Source: Thermoplasmata archaeon (lineage in GTDB: Archaea > Thermoplasmatota > Thermoplasmata > Lutacidiplasmatales > UBA184). Taken from it: a DNA stretch of 39,348 bases. Under the pieces are notes generated by a model. The model was given only the letters and a program-made list of their open reading frames with translations, was not told the origin of the DNA and searched no databases. How positions within the stretch are numbered: the first letter of the stretch is position 1; the number at the start of each line of letters is the position of its first letter. The position numbers were made by a program, and so were the translations under genes. This document shows, piece by piece, positions 8,611-18,700 of the stretch. The stretch is from contig JAKIVT010000007.1 in the NCBI GenBank assembly GCA_022750415.1, positions 1 to 39,348 on the forward strand, read 5' to 3'.

Positions 8611-8785
8611 CCTCTTGAAGCTTTGGCCCCGAAACCGCCGGAAACTTGGAAACGAGACGGCCGGGCGACACTCCGCCCGTTCGGACCCGCCCGAGCTCGG
8701 CGTTCGGGTGTCCATCGACCATGGGGACTCCCGGAACGATTCCCGGACCGCCGTGTTCCGGTTCCTCGGCATCCGGGGGACCGGA

Positions 8786-11356
8786 TCAGCCGCTCGGAGC
8801 GGGCAAGAGCAGGACCGTCCACGTTCCTTCGACTCCGAGGACCCGGGCTCCGTACTCCCCCTGGAGATAGGTGGCCACCCAGAGGATCGCGCTGGGGTGG
8901 CTGAAGATGAGTTGGGACTCGTTGGTCGCGAGGACGAACCGGACCCCCCACTGCGCCCAGATCGTGGGGGCGTCCAGCGCATTCGGGAGACCGCTGACGA
9001 GGTTCTGGGCCCTCGGGGTGGAAAAGGCGAGGGTAAAATTCACCTCGGGGACGCCGCCCGGTCCGGCGGTGACGTTCAGCGGGACGCGGGCCACCGTTCG
9101 GATCGCCGGGCGGTTGAGCGACTGGGGTCGGCCGACGGAGCTCGTGGGAGTCACGTTCACAAACGTTCGGAGGTTGGCCGAGGTCGAGGCGGGGGTGAGC
9201 ACCACCTCCCCGAGCGTCGTTCCGGTTTGGAAGTTCGTGGCCCCGACCCCGAACGCCGGCCCGGTCATGTTGCCCCGCACCGCGAGGATCGCCCACCCAG
9301 GGTCCGCCGCGAAGACGAGGGAGAACCGGGCTTGGGGGGACACGGAAGGGATCGTGACCGTTACGTTGAGGTCGAACCCGGTCTCGACGTAGAGCATCGA
9401 CATCGTCGTGACGGCCGGGCTCGTCGCCCCGGCCACCGTGGAGGAGGGCGCGAAGATCGTGGGGGAGGCCCGCACGGATTCCGTCTGGTTGGCGCTCCCA
9501 TTGGAGACCGTGACGTTGAAGTTGTCCGCGGCGAGGGAGGCCACCGACAGGAAGACCCCGTTCGCCGACGCCTCGTAGTCCGGCGTCTCGTTGTCGAGGG
9601 TGCCGTTCGTTCCCGCGATCGTGGCGGCCACAAGGCTGTTGGTGACCGCATCGCGCGCCACCATCGCGAAGTAGGTGACCTCCTCGTCGGTCAGGTGACC
9701 CGGGTCGAAGGTGAATCGGGGGGCGACGAACGGCGTGTAGGCCTCGCGGTCGAGAAGGGCCCGGGTCCACTTGGCGGCCCCTCCCGGCGCGAAGACGTTC
9801 CCCGAAACCCCGGAGTGCTGAATGTCGCCGAGGGCGGCCAAGAACGTCGAGTCGTGGAACAGCGAGGAGTTCTGTTGTTCATCCGCGGCGAGGCTCGGTT
9901 CGGTCACGGCCCCGGCGCCGATGATCAAGAGGACAACCGCGAGGGCGAAGGCCGCGGTGCCGAGCGCGGTCCACCCGGGGGGTACTCCGACCCAAGTCGG
10001 GGCGGCCGGGCGCGGCGGAGTGCGAGCCGCTCCCCCGCTCCTTCGCCGGCCGGCCGCCGACGGCGGGCCGACCGGACGCGTGGGGAGGACACGCGTCAGG
10101 AAGGCCGGCGTCCAGTGCAGGAAGGCGTCGAAGACCAGGCCGAGACCGAGACCGAGCGGGACGACGAGGTAGAGCGGAAACCGGACGTAGTCGGTGACGA
10201 TCGAGAGTTTCCAGCCGACGATCGCGCCGCCGATCACCGCGAGCAACATGGTGAGGACCGTCACCATCCCCAACGTGAGCCGCTCGGGGGCGAGGAGTCG
10301 AACTCCCACGAGAACCAGGGCGAGGAAGAGGGCGGAGACCAGGGAGATGAGCTCGGCGTTGGGCAACGACGGCTTCGTCGACGCGAAGTACGGGTTGAGG
10401 AGAACGTAGTACAGACTGCCGAGCCCATTCCGGACGTACGAGAAGGCGTTCGCCGCGATGAAGTGCGGCTGCGGGACCTTCACGAGGTACGCCAGTCCGT
10501 AGAACCCACCGACGGAGAGGAGGAACACTGCAAAACCGGCAAGCGCCACCGGTCCCCGGTAGAAGCTCCGCGGGATCCGCCGCTGCGAGACCAGGAATCC
10601 GCCGAGAAGGACGAGGGTCACCGTCAGGAGGGTGGCGCTCAGCGGATGGCTGAGGACCGTCGCGGCCGTGGCGACCCAGAACAAGAAGGCGTGGGTCTCG
10701 GACCCGGAGCGGGCGAATCGGACCAAGAACGCGACCGCGAGCCCGAGGAACATCAGGCCCAGCAGGTTCGGGTAGATCCCGGAGAAGTACGCCTGAACGA
10801 GCGTGGGGCTGAATACCACGAACGTTTCGACGGCCAGGGCGACCGACCGGGAGCGCAAGACCGACCGGGCGAGGTAGTACGTGCCGAGCCCGATGCCGAT
10901 CCCGCAAAATGCCACGAACAATCGACCGGCCTGCAGCGGCCCGACCAACCGGAGGAACCCCCCGAGGATCGGGAATACCAACGGCGGGTACTGGCCCGGG
11001 AGCAGCCACGTGGGATACGGAAGGCCCACAAACGCGTACGACCCCGCGATCCATTGCCCCGGGTCCCCCCCCGAAGGGATGGGGTAGACCGCCATCGCGC
11101 GCTCCACGAGATACACCGCGAACAGGGCGATGGCGAGCGCGAGCAGGTACCCGTACACCTCGGTCTTGCCCGGCTCGCGAACGCCGCTCCGATTTGCCGG
11201 GTCCACGTCCCGCGCCGGAAAGTACTCGGCCTCCGTGTGGGCGAAGGCGGCGCGAGCTCGGGCCATCGCCCCCGGCTTGGGTCCCTCCACCGCGTGGTCC
11301 GCTGGGGGGGGCGGCGACGCGACCGGGACCGGGGCGCCGGCGTCGGTCGCCGTCAC
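8786..11356 (-). CDS. GT-C-like polytopic membrane protein with large outer domain, about 856 aa
   Basis: After a Pro/Ala-rich N-terminus come roughly ten hydrophobic segments and then an outer beta-rich domain of about 350 residues. The first loop carries an acidic motif 'SGGDPGQWIAGSYAFVGLPYPTW', as expected of GT-C lipid-linked-sugar transferases, but there is no WWDYG motif, so it is not AglB. It is paralogous to the 13255 gene in both halves ('HDSTF', 'GGAAKWTRALL', 'FTFDPGHLTDEE', 'GTWTVLLLPAP'). Donor and acceptor are unknown. The ORF-track start at 11659 adds about 100 residues of low-complexity Arg/Pro sequence and is unlikely. I prefer the GTG at 11356 because 'VTATDAGAPVP' resembles the paralog's N-terminus; an ATG at 11266 is an alternative. 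Confidence 0.7.
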   Translation of the reverse strand: MTATDAGAPVPVASPPPPADHAVEGPKPGAMARARAAFAHTEAEYFPARDVDPANRSGVREPGKTEVYGYLLALAIALFAVYLVERAMAVYPIPSGGDPGQWIAGSYAFVGLPYPTWLLPGQYPPLVFPILGGFLRLVGPLQAGRLFVAFCGIGIGLGTYYLARSVLRSRSVALAVETFVVFSPTLVQAYFSGIYPNLLGLMFLGLAVAFLVRFARSGSETHAFLFWVATAATVLSHPLSATLLTVTLVLLGGFLVSQRRIPRSFYRGPVALAGFAVFLLSVGGFYGLAYLVKVPQPHFIAANAFSYVRNGLGSLYYVLLNPYFASTKPSLPNAELISLVSALFLALVLVGVRLLAPERLTLGMVTVLTMLLAVIGGAIVGWKLSIVTDYVRFPLYLVVPLGLGLGLVFDAFLHWTPAFLTRVLPTRPVGPPSAAGRRRSGGAARTPPRPAAPTWVGVPPGWTALGTAAFALAVVLLIIGAGAVTEPSLAADEQQNSSLFHDSTFLAALGDIQHSGVSGNVFAPGGAAKWTRALLDREAYTPFVAPRFTFDPGHLTDEEVTYFAMVARDAVTNSLVAATIAGTNGTLDNETPDYEASANGVFLSVASLAADNFNVTVSNGSANQTESVRASPTIFAPSSTVAGATSPAVTTMSMLYVETGFDLNVTVTIPSVSPQARFSLVFAADPGWAILAVRGNMTGPAFGVGATNFQTGTTLGEVVLTPASTSANLRTFVNVTPTSSVGRPQSLNRPAIRTVARVPLNVTAGPGGVPEVNFTLAFSTPRAQNLVSGLPNALDAPTIWAQWGVRFVLATNESQLIFSHPSAILWVATYLQGEYGARVLGVEGTWTVLLLPAPSG

Positions 11357-11478
11357 CGTCCACCGCGGACGGCCCAACTCGCGATTTCCGGGCGACCGGG
11401 CGTAGGCGGACCTCGCCCCTCGAGGGCGTCGGAGACCCGCGGACCGGACCCTGGCCGTGCCGGGCGCCCCTCGAGCAT
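11353..11478 (-). other. Possible leaderless 41-codon ORF overlapping the GT-C-like start
   Basis: An ATG at 11478 lies about 29 nt downstream of the centre of a minus-strand TATA-like box. The frame (MLEGRPARPG...) ends in a TGA that overlaps the GT-C-like gene's GTG as GTGA. This arrangement would suit translational coupling. The peptide resembles nothing known to me, and GC bias makes chance plausible. Confidence 0.25.
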
Positions 11479-11501
11479 GGCGAGGTCGCGGACTCTGGGG
11501 C

Positions 11502-11512
11502 GGGATAAAGCC
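11502..11512 (-). promoter_or_regulatory. TATA-like box (GGCTTTATCCC), minus strand
   Basis: Read on the minus strand, GCTTTATCC stands out from its GC-rich surroundings and would start transcription near 11480, in front of the GT-C-like gene. Confidence 0.45.
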
Positions 11513-11707
11513 ATCCCGGTCTCGCCGGTCGCGGGGTGGTGCGTCGCTCCCCGAGTCCTCTCCGAACGCCCGGGTCGGGCCGGGGCCATCGTCCCCCTTC
11601 GCACCCTCCTCCCCCGCGGCCGAGGATTTCTCGCGGCGGTTCGGTCGGCCATGTCGCACCGCCCCGACGCTGCGCCGGCGGTTGGACGGTTTGATTTCGT
11701 TCGTGAG

Positions 11708-11716
11708 GCTTTAAGA
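11708..11716 (+). promoter_or_regulatory. TATA-like box (GCTTTAAGA) for the 11739 gene
   Basis: The box is centred about 26 nt upstream of the ATG at 11739, the spacing expected if transcription starts at the start codon itself (leaderless mRNA). There is no Shine-Dalgarno. Confidence 0.6.
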
Positions 11717-11738
11717 AGAGGAGTGGGTCGGGCGGTGG

Positions 11739-13244
11739 ATGCCATCGTCGACCGGTCGGGACCGACCGAACCTCCTGCTGGTCGTCCTCGATTGCGTCCG
11801 GGCCTCGGACTTTCCGGGGGGCGCTCAGGCGGTCGGACCGACCCCGTTCCTCGACCGGCTCCGGGCGGAGTCGGTCGATTATCCGAAGGCCGCCAGCGTG
11901 GCCCATTGGACCGTGCCCGCCCACGCCAGCATGTTCACCGGGCTCTATCCTTGGGAGCACGGAGTCCACGCGAAGGGTCTCCTCAAGCTCGACGCGCGAG
12001 GCGAGTCCGTCGGCGCGCTCCTGAGGTCCTCGGGGTACCATACACTGTCGATCTCGGCGAACGGTCTGATCAGCCCCGCCCTCGGCCTCGTCGACGGCAT
12101 CGACCGGAGCGCCTGGGGCGTTTCGCTTTTCAACCGATTCGGCACCGGCGCGCTTCCCCCGAAGCGGTCGGACAACGGCCACGGACCGCCCCCGCAGCCC
12201 GTGGGCCGGGGCCCGCTCTCGAATCTCTCCTACTGGGCCGCCGTCATGCTCGCTCGCTACCCCGGCACGTGGGACTTTCCGACTCGACTCGCGATGCGCT
12301 TGCGGCACCGGTCCGACGGGGCCCGGGCCCGATTGGCGAACTGGCTCGAGCCGACCGCCGGGCGGTGGCTCAAGGAGGCTCCGGCCGACCGCCCCGTGTA
12401 CTGCTTCGTGAACCTGCTCGATGCCCACGAGCCGTACCTCGCCGAACCGGAGGTGGTCCATTCCCTCCGAAGCTGGTGGGAGTACGCGCGGACCCGGCAA
12501 GACCGGCTGGGATGGGTGACCGGAAAATGGAAGCCGACGGCGCGGGAGTATGAGCTCCTCCACGAACTCTACCGGACGATGGTCCAATCGCTCGACCGGC
12601 GGGTCGAGGGTGTGGTGAACGCGTTCCGGGATTCCGGCCGGTGGGAAAACACGACCATGATCCTGACGAGCGACCACGGCCAGGCGTTCGGCGAGCACTC
12701 GGCGCTGTTCCACATCGTCGGGGTCGACGAGCCGGAGCTCCGGGTCCCCTTGAGCGTGCGATTCGCGGGCCGACGCCACGCCGGGACGACCGCGCAGGGC
12801 TGGGCCAGCTTGATCGATGTGTACGCGACCCTCCTCGGCGAGGCGGGCGTACCGCTCCCCGACCGACCGTCCCGACCCGTTTCCCTCGAGCAGCTTCTCG
12901 ACCGGCCCCGGTCCGACCCCGTGTACGCGATGTCGGATGGACTGGTCCACGCGGCCGACCGCAACCAGGTTCCCGGGCCGCGCCGGGAGATGATCGACCG
13001 TCTCTTGGTGGCGGGGTACGAGGGGGAGTACAAGATCGTCCACGACCCGGTGACCGACGGGATCCGGGCCTTCCGACCGGACGGAGACCCCGCCGAGGCT
13101 CTCGACGTCTCGACCACGCACGGACCGGAACTCGCGGCCCTCGCCGAGGGGGTTCGGGAGATCGGCCGACGGATCCTCACCGGCCCGGAGTCCCAACTTC
13201 CGTCCGATGTGGAGGAACGGCTCCGGTCGTGGGGCTACATCTAG
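11739..13244 (+). CDS. Sulfatase-superfamily enzyme with Thr in place of the formylglycine Cys/Ser, 501 aa
   Basis: The alkaline-phosphatase/sulfatase fold is indicated by 'NLLLVVLDCVRASDF' (metal Asp18), 'HWTVPAHASMFTGLYPWEHGVH' and 'TMILTSDHGQAFGEHSALFH' (metal Asp/His). True sulfatases carry C/S-x-P-x-R at the second motif; here it is T-V-P-A-H with Thr58 as candidate nucleophile, so formylglycine chemistry is ruled out. A phospho- or alkyl-transferase or phosphodiesterase activity, as in LtaS-type members, is more likely than sulfate hydrolysis. No signal peptide or membrane span is evident. The C-terminus ends 'EERLRSWGYI', matching the paralog's 'DDVRMKSWGYD'. The next gene starts 10 nt downstream, so the two are probably cotranscribed. 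The start is set by the leaderless TATA spacing. Confidence 0.8.
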   Translation: MPSSTGRDRPNLLLVVLDCVRASDFPGGAQAVGPTPFLDRLRAESVDYPKAASVAHWTVPAHASMFTGLYPWEHGVHAKGLLKLDARGESVGALLRSSGYHTLSISANGLISPALGLVDGIDRSAWGVSLFNRFGTGALPPKRSDNGHGPPPQPVGRGPLSNLSYWAAVMLARYPGTWDFPTRLAMRLRHRSDGARARLANWLEPTAGRWLKEAPADRPVYCFVNLLDAHEPYLAEPEVVHSLRSWWEYARTRQDRLGWVTGKWKPTAREYELLHELYRTMVQSLDRRVEGVVNAFRDSGRWENTTMILTSDHGQAFGEHSALFHIVGVDEPELRVPLSVRFAGRRHAGTTAQGWASLIDVYATLLGEAGVPLPDRPSRPVSLEQLLDRPRSDPVYAMSDGLVHAADRNQVPGPRREMIDRLLVAGYEGEYKIVHDPVTDGIRAFRPDGDPAEALDVSTTHGPELAALAEGVREIGRRILTGPESQLPSDVEERLRSWGYI

Positions 13245-13254
13245 GCTCGGCGAC

Positions 13255-15735
13255 ATGGTTGGGTCCGTGACCGCGGCGACGCCGGCCCCCCCGGGTGCGC
13301 TCGCGGAACTCCGAGCGCTCGTCCGACGGGCGGAGAACCTCCTGTTCCCGCCGGCCGCGGGGCCATCGCAGAACCCGCGTGGCGTCCTCGCGGCGGCGCT
13401 CCCCGAATGGCCGGGTCTCCTGCTGGCGTTCCTCGTCGCCATCTCCGTCGCGGTCCTGCTGGAGCAGATCATCTCCGTCCAGCCGATCCCCCCGGGCGGG
13501 GATCCGGGCGAGTGGACCTCGACCTCGTTCGCCTACGCGGGGCTGCCGTATCCTTCCTGGATCATCCCCGGCCAGTACCCGCCCCTCCTGTTCCCGCTCC
13601 TCGGACTGTTGGTCCGGCTCGCCGGGGGGGCGGCCGGCGGCGCGAAGGCGTATGTCGGCGTCGTCGCCGTGCTGATCGGACTCTCGACCTACTTCCTCGC
13701 GCGGGGGCTGACCCGTCGGCGATCGACCGCGCTGGTCGCCGAGGCGCTCGTGCTGCTGAACCCCTCGTTCCTCCAGATGTTCTTCTGGGGCGCGTATCCG
13801 AATCTACTGGGGTTCGTCTTCCTGAACCTCTCGCTCGCGTTCCACGTCCGGTACATCCGGTCCCGTCGGCCGCTCCATCTCCTGCTGTTCTGGGCCGCCG
13901 CGGCCGCCGGGGTCCTGACCCACAGCCTGGTCGGTGCCATCGAACTCGGCACGATCGGACTCGTGCTGCTCATGGCGCTCTCCATCCGAGTCCTTCCCCG
14001 GGCGATCGTACGGAGCCGGGCCGGACTGGCCGGCATCGGGCTGTTCGTCGGGTCGATCGGGACGTACTACGGCCTCACGTACCTCCTCAAGATCCACCAC
14101 CCGAACTACTTCCAGAGCGGAGCGTTCGCCTACGTGAAGAACGGGCTCGGGGCGATCTTCTACCTGCTCGCCCGACCGTTCGTGCCGGCGTTCCGGGTCC
14201 CGATCACCACCGCCCTGCCCCTGATCCTGATCATCGTCGGGGTCCTGACGTTGTACATTCTCGGCATGCGAATGTTCTGGAAGAATCGGATGACCCTGGG
14301 GACGATGGTCACCGTCTCGCTCGCGCTCGCCCCGACCGGTCTCGCGGCCGTCGGGTGGGAACTCTCCGTGGTCACCGACTACGTCCGGTTCGGCTACTTC
14401 CTCGTCACACCGGTGGCCATCGGTCTTGCCCTGTTCCTGGACTGGTTCATGTCCGGTCTCGCCCGGCGCGCCGCCCGGGCGGTGGCGGCCCCGGGAGCTC
14501 CCTCCCATCCACCGAGGACGAGTTGGCACGCTCCCGGGATCGTGGCGGACCCTCCGGCCGCCAACGCGCTGTTCGCCTTCGCGGTGGTCATCGTGTTCGG
14601 CGTCTCGGCGCTGGTGACGGTACCGGCGCTGCCGATGTACGAGGCGAACAACACGAAGGAAGCTCACGATTCCACGTTCATCCACGCCCTCGACCTCATC
14701 CGAGGCACGGGGGTCCACGGAAGCCTGCTCACGGTGCCGGGGGCCGCCAAATGGTCGCGCTCGCTGTTGGTCCGGAACGCGTACTCGCCAAATTTACCGG
14801 CCCGCTACACCTTCGACGCGAGCCACTTGGTGGACGAGGAGAGCGCCTACTTCGCGCTGACGAGCCGGTTCGCCGTGACGAACGGTGTGGTCGCCGTCTC
14901 CGGCCTCGGCACCAACCTCTCGGCAGGGAATGCGACGTTCGAGTTCCAGGCCGCGTACTTCGGCGTCTTCACGCCCGTGGCGGCCTTGCCGATCGGCAAC
15001 CTCAGCGTCGTCGTGGATACGGGCGGCGTGACGCGCGCCGAACCCGTGACGGAGGTCACGAACGTTCTGCTCGGACCGCCCGGCAAGGCGTGGTTCGAGG
15101 TCGAGTACGCCGGCGCCGGCTTCACGCTCGCCGTTCGGGCGAGCGTCGCTCCGGGCACGACCTCGGCCACGATCGCCGTCCGCGCCAATGCCACTGCCGG
15201 ATCGACCCTACTCGCTCTGAACGGGAACGTGACGGGCCCCTCGGTCGGATTCACCCACTTTTCCCGGGGACCCACCCCCGGATCGCTCAATCTGACCCCG
15301 GGGACCTTCGCCGGCCGGCTGGCGACCCTGACGCAGCTGGTCCCATCGAGCGCGCTCCTCGGGCTGTTCCAGTACAACCACTTGGGTGCTCCGGCCCACG
15401 GGAGCTTCGTCCTCAACTCCACCACGGGGTCTCCGGAACTGAATCTCTCGATCCTGCTCTCGACCCCGGGCGCCTCCAATCTGATCCGCGGCTTGCCGCC
15501 CCTCCTGTCGACGTCGGCGACCTGGGAGAACTGGTCGATCCGGTTCGTGCTCTACACGAGTTCGACGCAACCGGGGAGCGCCCAGGGAAATCTGCTGCCG
15601 AACGAGGTCGCCTACCTGGAGGCCGAGTATGGGGCGACGGTGATCGGCGTGTCCGGTCGGTGGACGGTTCTCCTGCTCCCCTCTCCGGACCAGCTGCCCG
15701 GGTCTCCGGTCTCGCTCGTCGGAGCCGGCCGATGA
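13255..15735 (+). CDS. GT-C-like polytopic membrane protein with large outer domain, about 826 aa
   Basis: This is the second copy of the GT-C-like family. About ten hydrophobic segments begin with 'WPGLLLAFLVAISVAVLLEQII' and an acidic first loop 'PPGGDPGEWTSTSFAYAGLPYPSW'. A final span near 'LFAFAVVIVFGVSALVTVP' precedes an outer domain of about 350 residues containing 'HDSTFIHALD', 'GAAKWSRSLLVRNAYSPNLPARYTFDASHLVDEES' and a terminal 'GRWTVLLLPSP'. The ORF-track start at 13207 overlaps the previous gene; the ATG at 13255 (MVGSVTAATPAPPG), 10 nt after that stop, fits an operon. Probable role: transfer of a lipid-linked sugar on the outer membrane face, inferred from topology and neighbours. 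Divergence from the 8786 copy suggests a different donor or acceptor. Confidence 0.75.
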   Translation: MVGSVTAATPAPPGALAELRALVRRAENLLFPPAAGPSQNPRGVLAAALPEWPGLLLAFLVAISVAVLLEQIISVQPIPPGGDPGEWTSTSFAYAGLPYPSWIIPGQYPPLLFPLLGLLVRLAGGAAGGAKAYVGVVAVLIGLSTYFLARGLTRRRSTALVAEALVLLNPSFLQMFFWGAYPNLLGFVFLNLSLAFHVRYIRSRRPLHLLLFWAAAAAGVLTHSLVGAIELGTIGLVLLMALSIRVLPRAIVRSRAGLAGIGLFVGSIGTYYGLTYLLKIHHPNYFQSGAFAYVKNGLGAIFYLLARPFVPAFRVPITTALPLILIIVGVLTLYILGMRMFWKNRMTLGTMVTVSLALAPTGLAAVGWELSVVTDYVRFGYFLVTPVAIGLALFLDWFMSGLARRAARAVAAPGAPSHPPRTSWHAPGIVADPPAANALFAFAVVIVFGVSALVTVPALPMYEANNTKEAHDSTFIHALDLIRGTGVHGSLLTVPGAAKWSRSLLVRNAYSPNLPARYTFDASHLVDEESAYFALTSRFAVTNGVVAVSGLGTNLSAGNATFEFQAAYFGVFTPVAALPIGNLSVVVDTGGVTRAEPVTEVTNVLLGPPGKAWFEVEYAGAGFTLAVRASVAPGTTSATIAVRANATAGSTLLALNGNVTGPSVGFTHFSRGPTPGSLNLTPGTFAGRLATLTQLVPSSALLGLFQYNHLGAPAHGSFVLNSTTGSPELNLSILLSTPGASNLIRGLPPLLSTSATWENWSIRFVLYTSSTQPGSAQGNLLPNEVAYLEAEYGATVIGVSGRWTVLLLPSPDQLPGSPVSLVGAGR

Positions 15736-15793
15736 GCGTGGGCGTCCTTCTCGGAGTCCCACCCGTGTGCGCCGATAGCGCCGCGATAGCCTT

Positions 15794-18700
15794 ATGAAAC
15801 GTCGCTCTGCCTTTCTCGACCACGCCGGGCCTGCTCACGCGGGGTTCGGCCGCACGATGCAGAAGGGAACTTCCCGCCCCGAAACTGGACGCCTCGACCG
15901 TTCCACGGCGATCGGAATCGCGCTGGTCCTCGGGGTTCTCCTCGGACCCGGGGCCCTGCTCCCTCTCGGGATCGGCGCCGCCGGCCCGTCCGCCGACACG
16001 TCGAAAACCGGGCCGAGCGCGCCGACCGTTGCTCCGCCCGCTCCTCCGTCCCAGCTTGCGGGGCCGTCGGTGCTGCCGGCCCCCTGCGACGGCCCTTGGC
16101 CCGCCTTCGCCGGGCCGCTCCCGAACTCGTCCGGATGCGACGGTCGGGACCAGGCGGTCGCCGGCTTCTACTCCAGCGTCGCCGGAGGGGCCGGAAACGT
16201 TTCGATGCAACTTACGCTCCCCGTCGACCGGACCCCAACGGCGAACCAATCCGACCTGTACCGCGCGATCTGGGTCGGTCTCGTCCTGTCCGAACCGGCC
16301 GCCTGGATGGGGGAGTGTTTCGTCCAAATCCGCTTCCAACCCGACGCCAACTGGACGCCGACCCTCGGGGGGCCAGCGACCTCGACGAACAACTGGACCG
16401 GAGCCGTCGTGGGCTGGGAATTCGACCGGGCGACCGGGTCCGTGGACGATTGCGTCGACCAACCGCTCTACTCCTCCGTGGCCTCCAACTCGACGTACTT
16501 GGCGCTCGCCGGTGGCGACGTGCTCAACCTCACGACGAACGGCTGGGCCGGCGGAGCGTCCGGGGAGTCCATCTCGGTGGCCGACACGACCAGCGGGGCG
16601 GTCGCCACGATCAACGGGCTGAACGACCACGGCGCGCCCCTCGAGCCTGCCTACGCTACGGCGAACGTCCTCAACGGCCTCTCCGGCTCGGCGGCCGAGA
16701 TTCCCTCGGTCTCGGTCGGGGTCGAACTCGCGGGTGGCGCCAATCCCTCCATCCCATCGAACTCGAGCTTCGGCGGATGTACGCCCGGGGTGTCCCCCGC
16801 CACCCCCGCCAACCCTTCGATCCCGTGCCCGAGCTACGACCCGACGTCGTGGATCAACGACACGGCGTCTCCCCTCCGGTTCACGCCACCGGTCTTCACC
16901 GCGACGACGACGGCTCGGAGCAGCGAGGTGTTGTTCTCCAGCAGCGTCGGCGGGACGGCGGGGGTGACCTCGCTCAGCAACAAGACGTGCACGGGACGGA
17001 TCGGTTCCGCCTACTGCACCTATCCTTGGTACAGCTACTCCTGCGGCGCCGGGTCGTTCGAGTTCGGCGCCACCGATTACTCCGGCGTCACCTCGGATTT
17101 CGGGGAGCAAAACCAGTTCGGCTCGACCGCCACCCCGAATCTTCTCGGGTATTCGCAGTTCGCCGCGAACCCCTTCGCGGTGCCGGGCTGCGGGGCCGGC
17201 AGCCAGAACGTCTCCGTCGGCGTTCGGGCCGGTTCCGGACTCGTCCAACTCCTCGGCAGCAACTACACCATTCCTACGGCCGTTTCCCTGACCTCGGGTG
17301 CGTTCGAGCTGACCGGGCTCCCGACGGGGGGCCAGTCGTTCGGGGGTTGGACCGTCACGGGCGGGTGCGCGGTCGGGAACGCGGCGAGCGCCTCCACGAC
17401 GTTGGTCGTGACCGGCGCCGGGACGGTCGTGGCCCAGTTCACCGCGACCCCGACGCTCACCAACGTCACGTTCGATTCCACGGGGGCGTCCGGGTCGATC
17501 GTGCTCGGGTCGGTGGCGACCCTCGGGCCTTCCGGCCCGCTCGCCACGGAAGGGAACCTCACCTCGGTCCTCCTCGCCTCCGGCTCCTATCCCATCCAGT
17601 CCGCGCCACCCCCCGGTTGGGCATTTGCCTCCTGGTCGGCCACGGGCCCGGCCTACGTGGTGGAATCCGCCGCCGCCGCGAGTTGGCTCGTCGTCTCGAG
17701 CGCGGGCGGGGTGGCCACCGTGACGGCCGAGCTCACCCCCGACGGGACGAACGTCACCGTCGTGGCCCAGGTGGTGGGCGCGGGGACCGTGAGTATCGGC
17801 GGCACCGCCATTCCCTACAATGCCACGAGCCGAACGTCGATCGGTGCCGTGAACCTGAGCGCGGGGACCATCTCTCTCGTCGCCAACGCTTCTCCGGGCT
17901 GGCGATTCCTCAGCTGGTCGGTCCTTCCGGGCGGGGTGTCCCTCCCCGGCAATTCGACGGAAGCGAACGTAACCCTCGCGAACGGGACCGCCTACGTGTT
18001 CGGAGAGTTCGCCGCTCTGGTGACCGTCCTCTCCCAGCCCTCCGCGGGAGGGCAGGTGGTGTTCGACGGAGGCCCACCGCAATCGAACGGGAGTTCCGTC
18101 CCCCTGACGCCCGGGCTCCACGCCCTGGGAGCTGCCCCCTTCGGGGGATACGCGTTCCAGCGCTGGACCGTCTCGAACTCCTCGGCGCTCTGGGTCTCGA
18201 AGCCGTTGCAAGCCCTGACCCACGTCACGGTCAACACGACGGGAACCTTGACCGCGGTGTTCGCGAGCACCACGAACGAGACCCTGACCCTGCAAGCCGC
18301 GCCGGCGGCCGGCGGGTTCATCCAGTTCAACTTCGACAATTTGTCCGCCAACCCGACGATCAACACCTCCGTCGCCGCCAGCACCTTCCAACTGCACGCC
18401 GTCGCAAATTACGGGTACCGATTCCTTGGCTGGAACGTCACGGGCCCGGCGAGCGTCCTCCCTGGCGAACTCACCGTCACGGGAACGGGGGCCGTGGTCA
18501 CGGCGCGCTTCGGCGCCCGATTCTTCCCGGTGACGTTCGTCGTCACCCGGCCAGGGACGGTCGCGCTCACGGTGAACGGCGTGGCCGAGCCGAGCGGCGT
18601 GACGCTCGGCCTCGCGCGCGGCGTCTACCCGCTGTCCGCGACCGTCACGGCCCCCAACACCACGTTCCTCGGTTGGTCGACGTCCCTCGTGATCGGGAAC

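Larger units (their letters stand above)
8475..8785. other. Intergenic region upstream of the minus-strand glycosidase
   Basis: About 310 nt lie between the GT-C-like gene's stop (8786) and the glycosidase start (8474), both on the minus strand. It contains a TATA-like GATATACG (8603-8610, minus) and a 28-codon minus-strand ORF (8573-8487). The rest is featureless to me. Confidence 0.5.
11357..11738. other. Divergent promoter region between the GT-C-like and sulfatase-fold genes
   Basis: This 382-nt gap contains two outward-facing TATA-like boxes (minus 11502-11512, plus 11708-11716) and the putative 41-codon minus-strand ORF. No inverted repeat that could serve as a shared operator was obvious. 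Confidence 0.55.

Noticed and set aside
5649-12553. Plus-strand ORFs of 989 aa (5649-8618) and 1312 aa (8615-12553)
   Set aside because: Both are compositionally biased shadows opposite the glycosidase and GT-C-like genes, with no recognisable motif.
11739-13244. Formylglycine-dependent sulfatase
   Set aside because: The Cys/Ser and Arg of C/S-x-P-x-R are replaced by Thr and His in both paralogs.
9879-13472. 1197-aa minus-strand ORF
   Set aside because: It is Arg/Pro/Gly-rich with no domain and lies opposite the recognisable sulfatase-fold gene and in another frame over the GT-C-like gene. It is a GC-bias shadow.
8786-15735. AglB/Stt3 oligosaccharyltransferase for the two GT-C-like proteins
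   Set aside because: Topology is similar, but no WWDYG motif is present in either protein, so I call them only GT-C-like.
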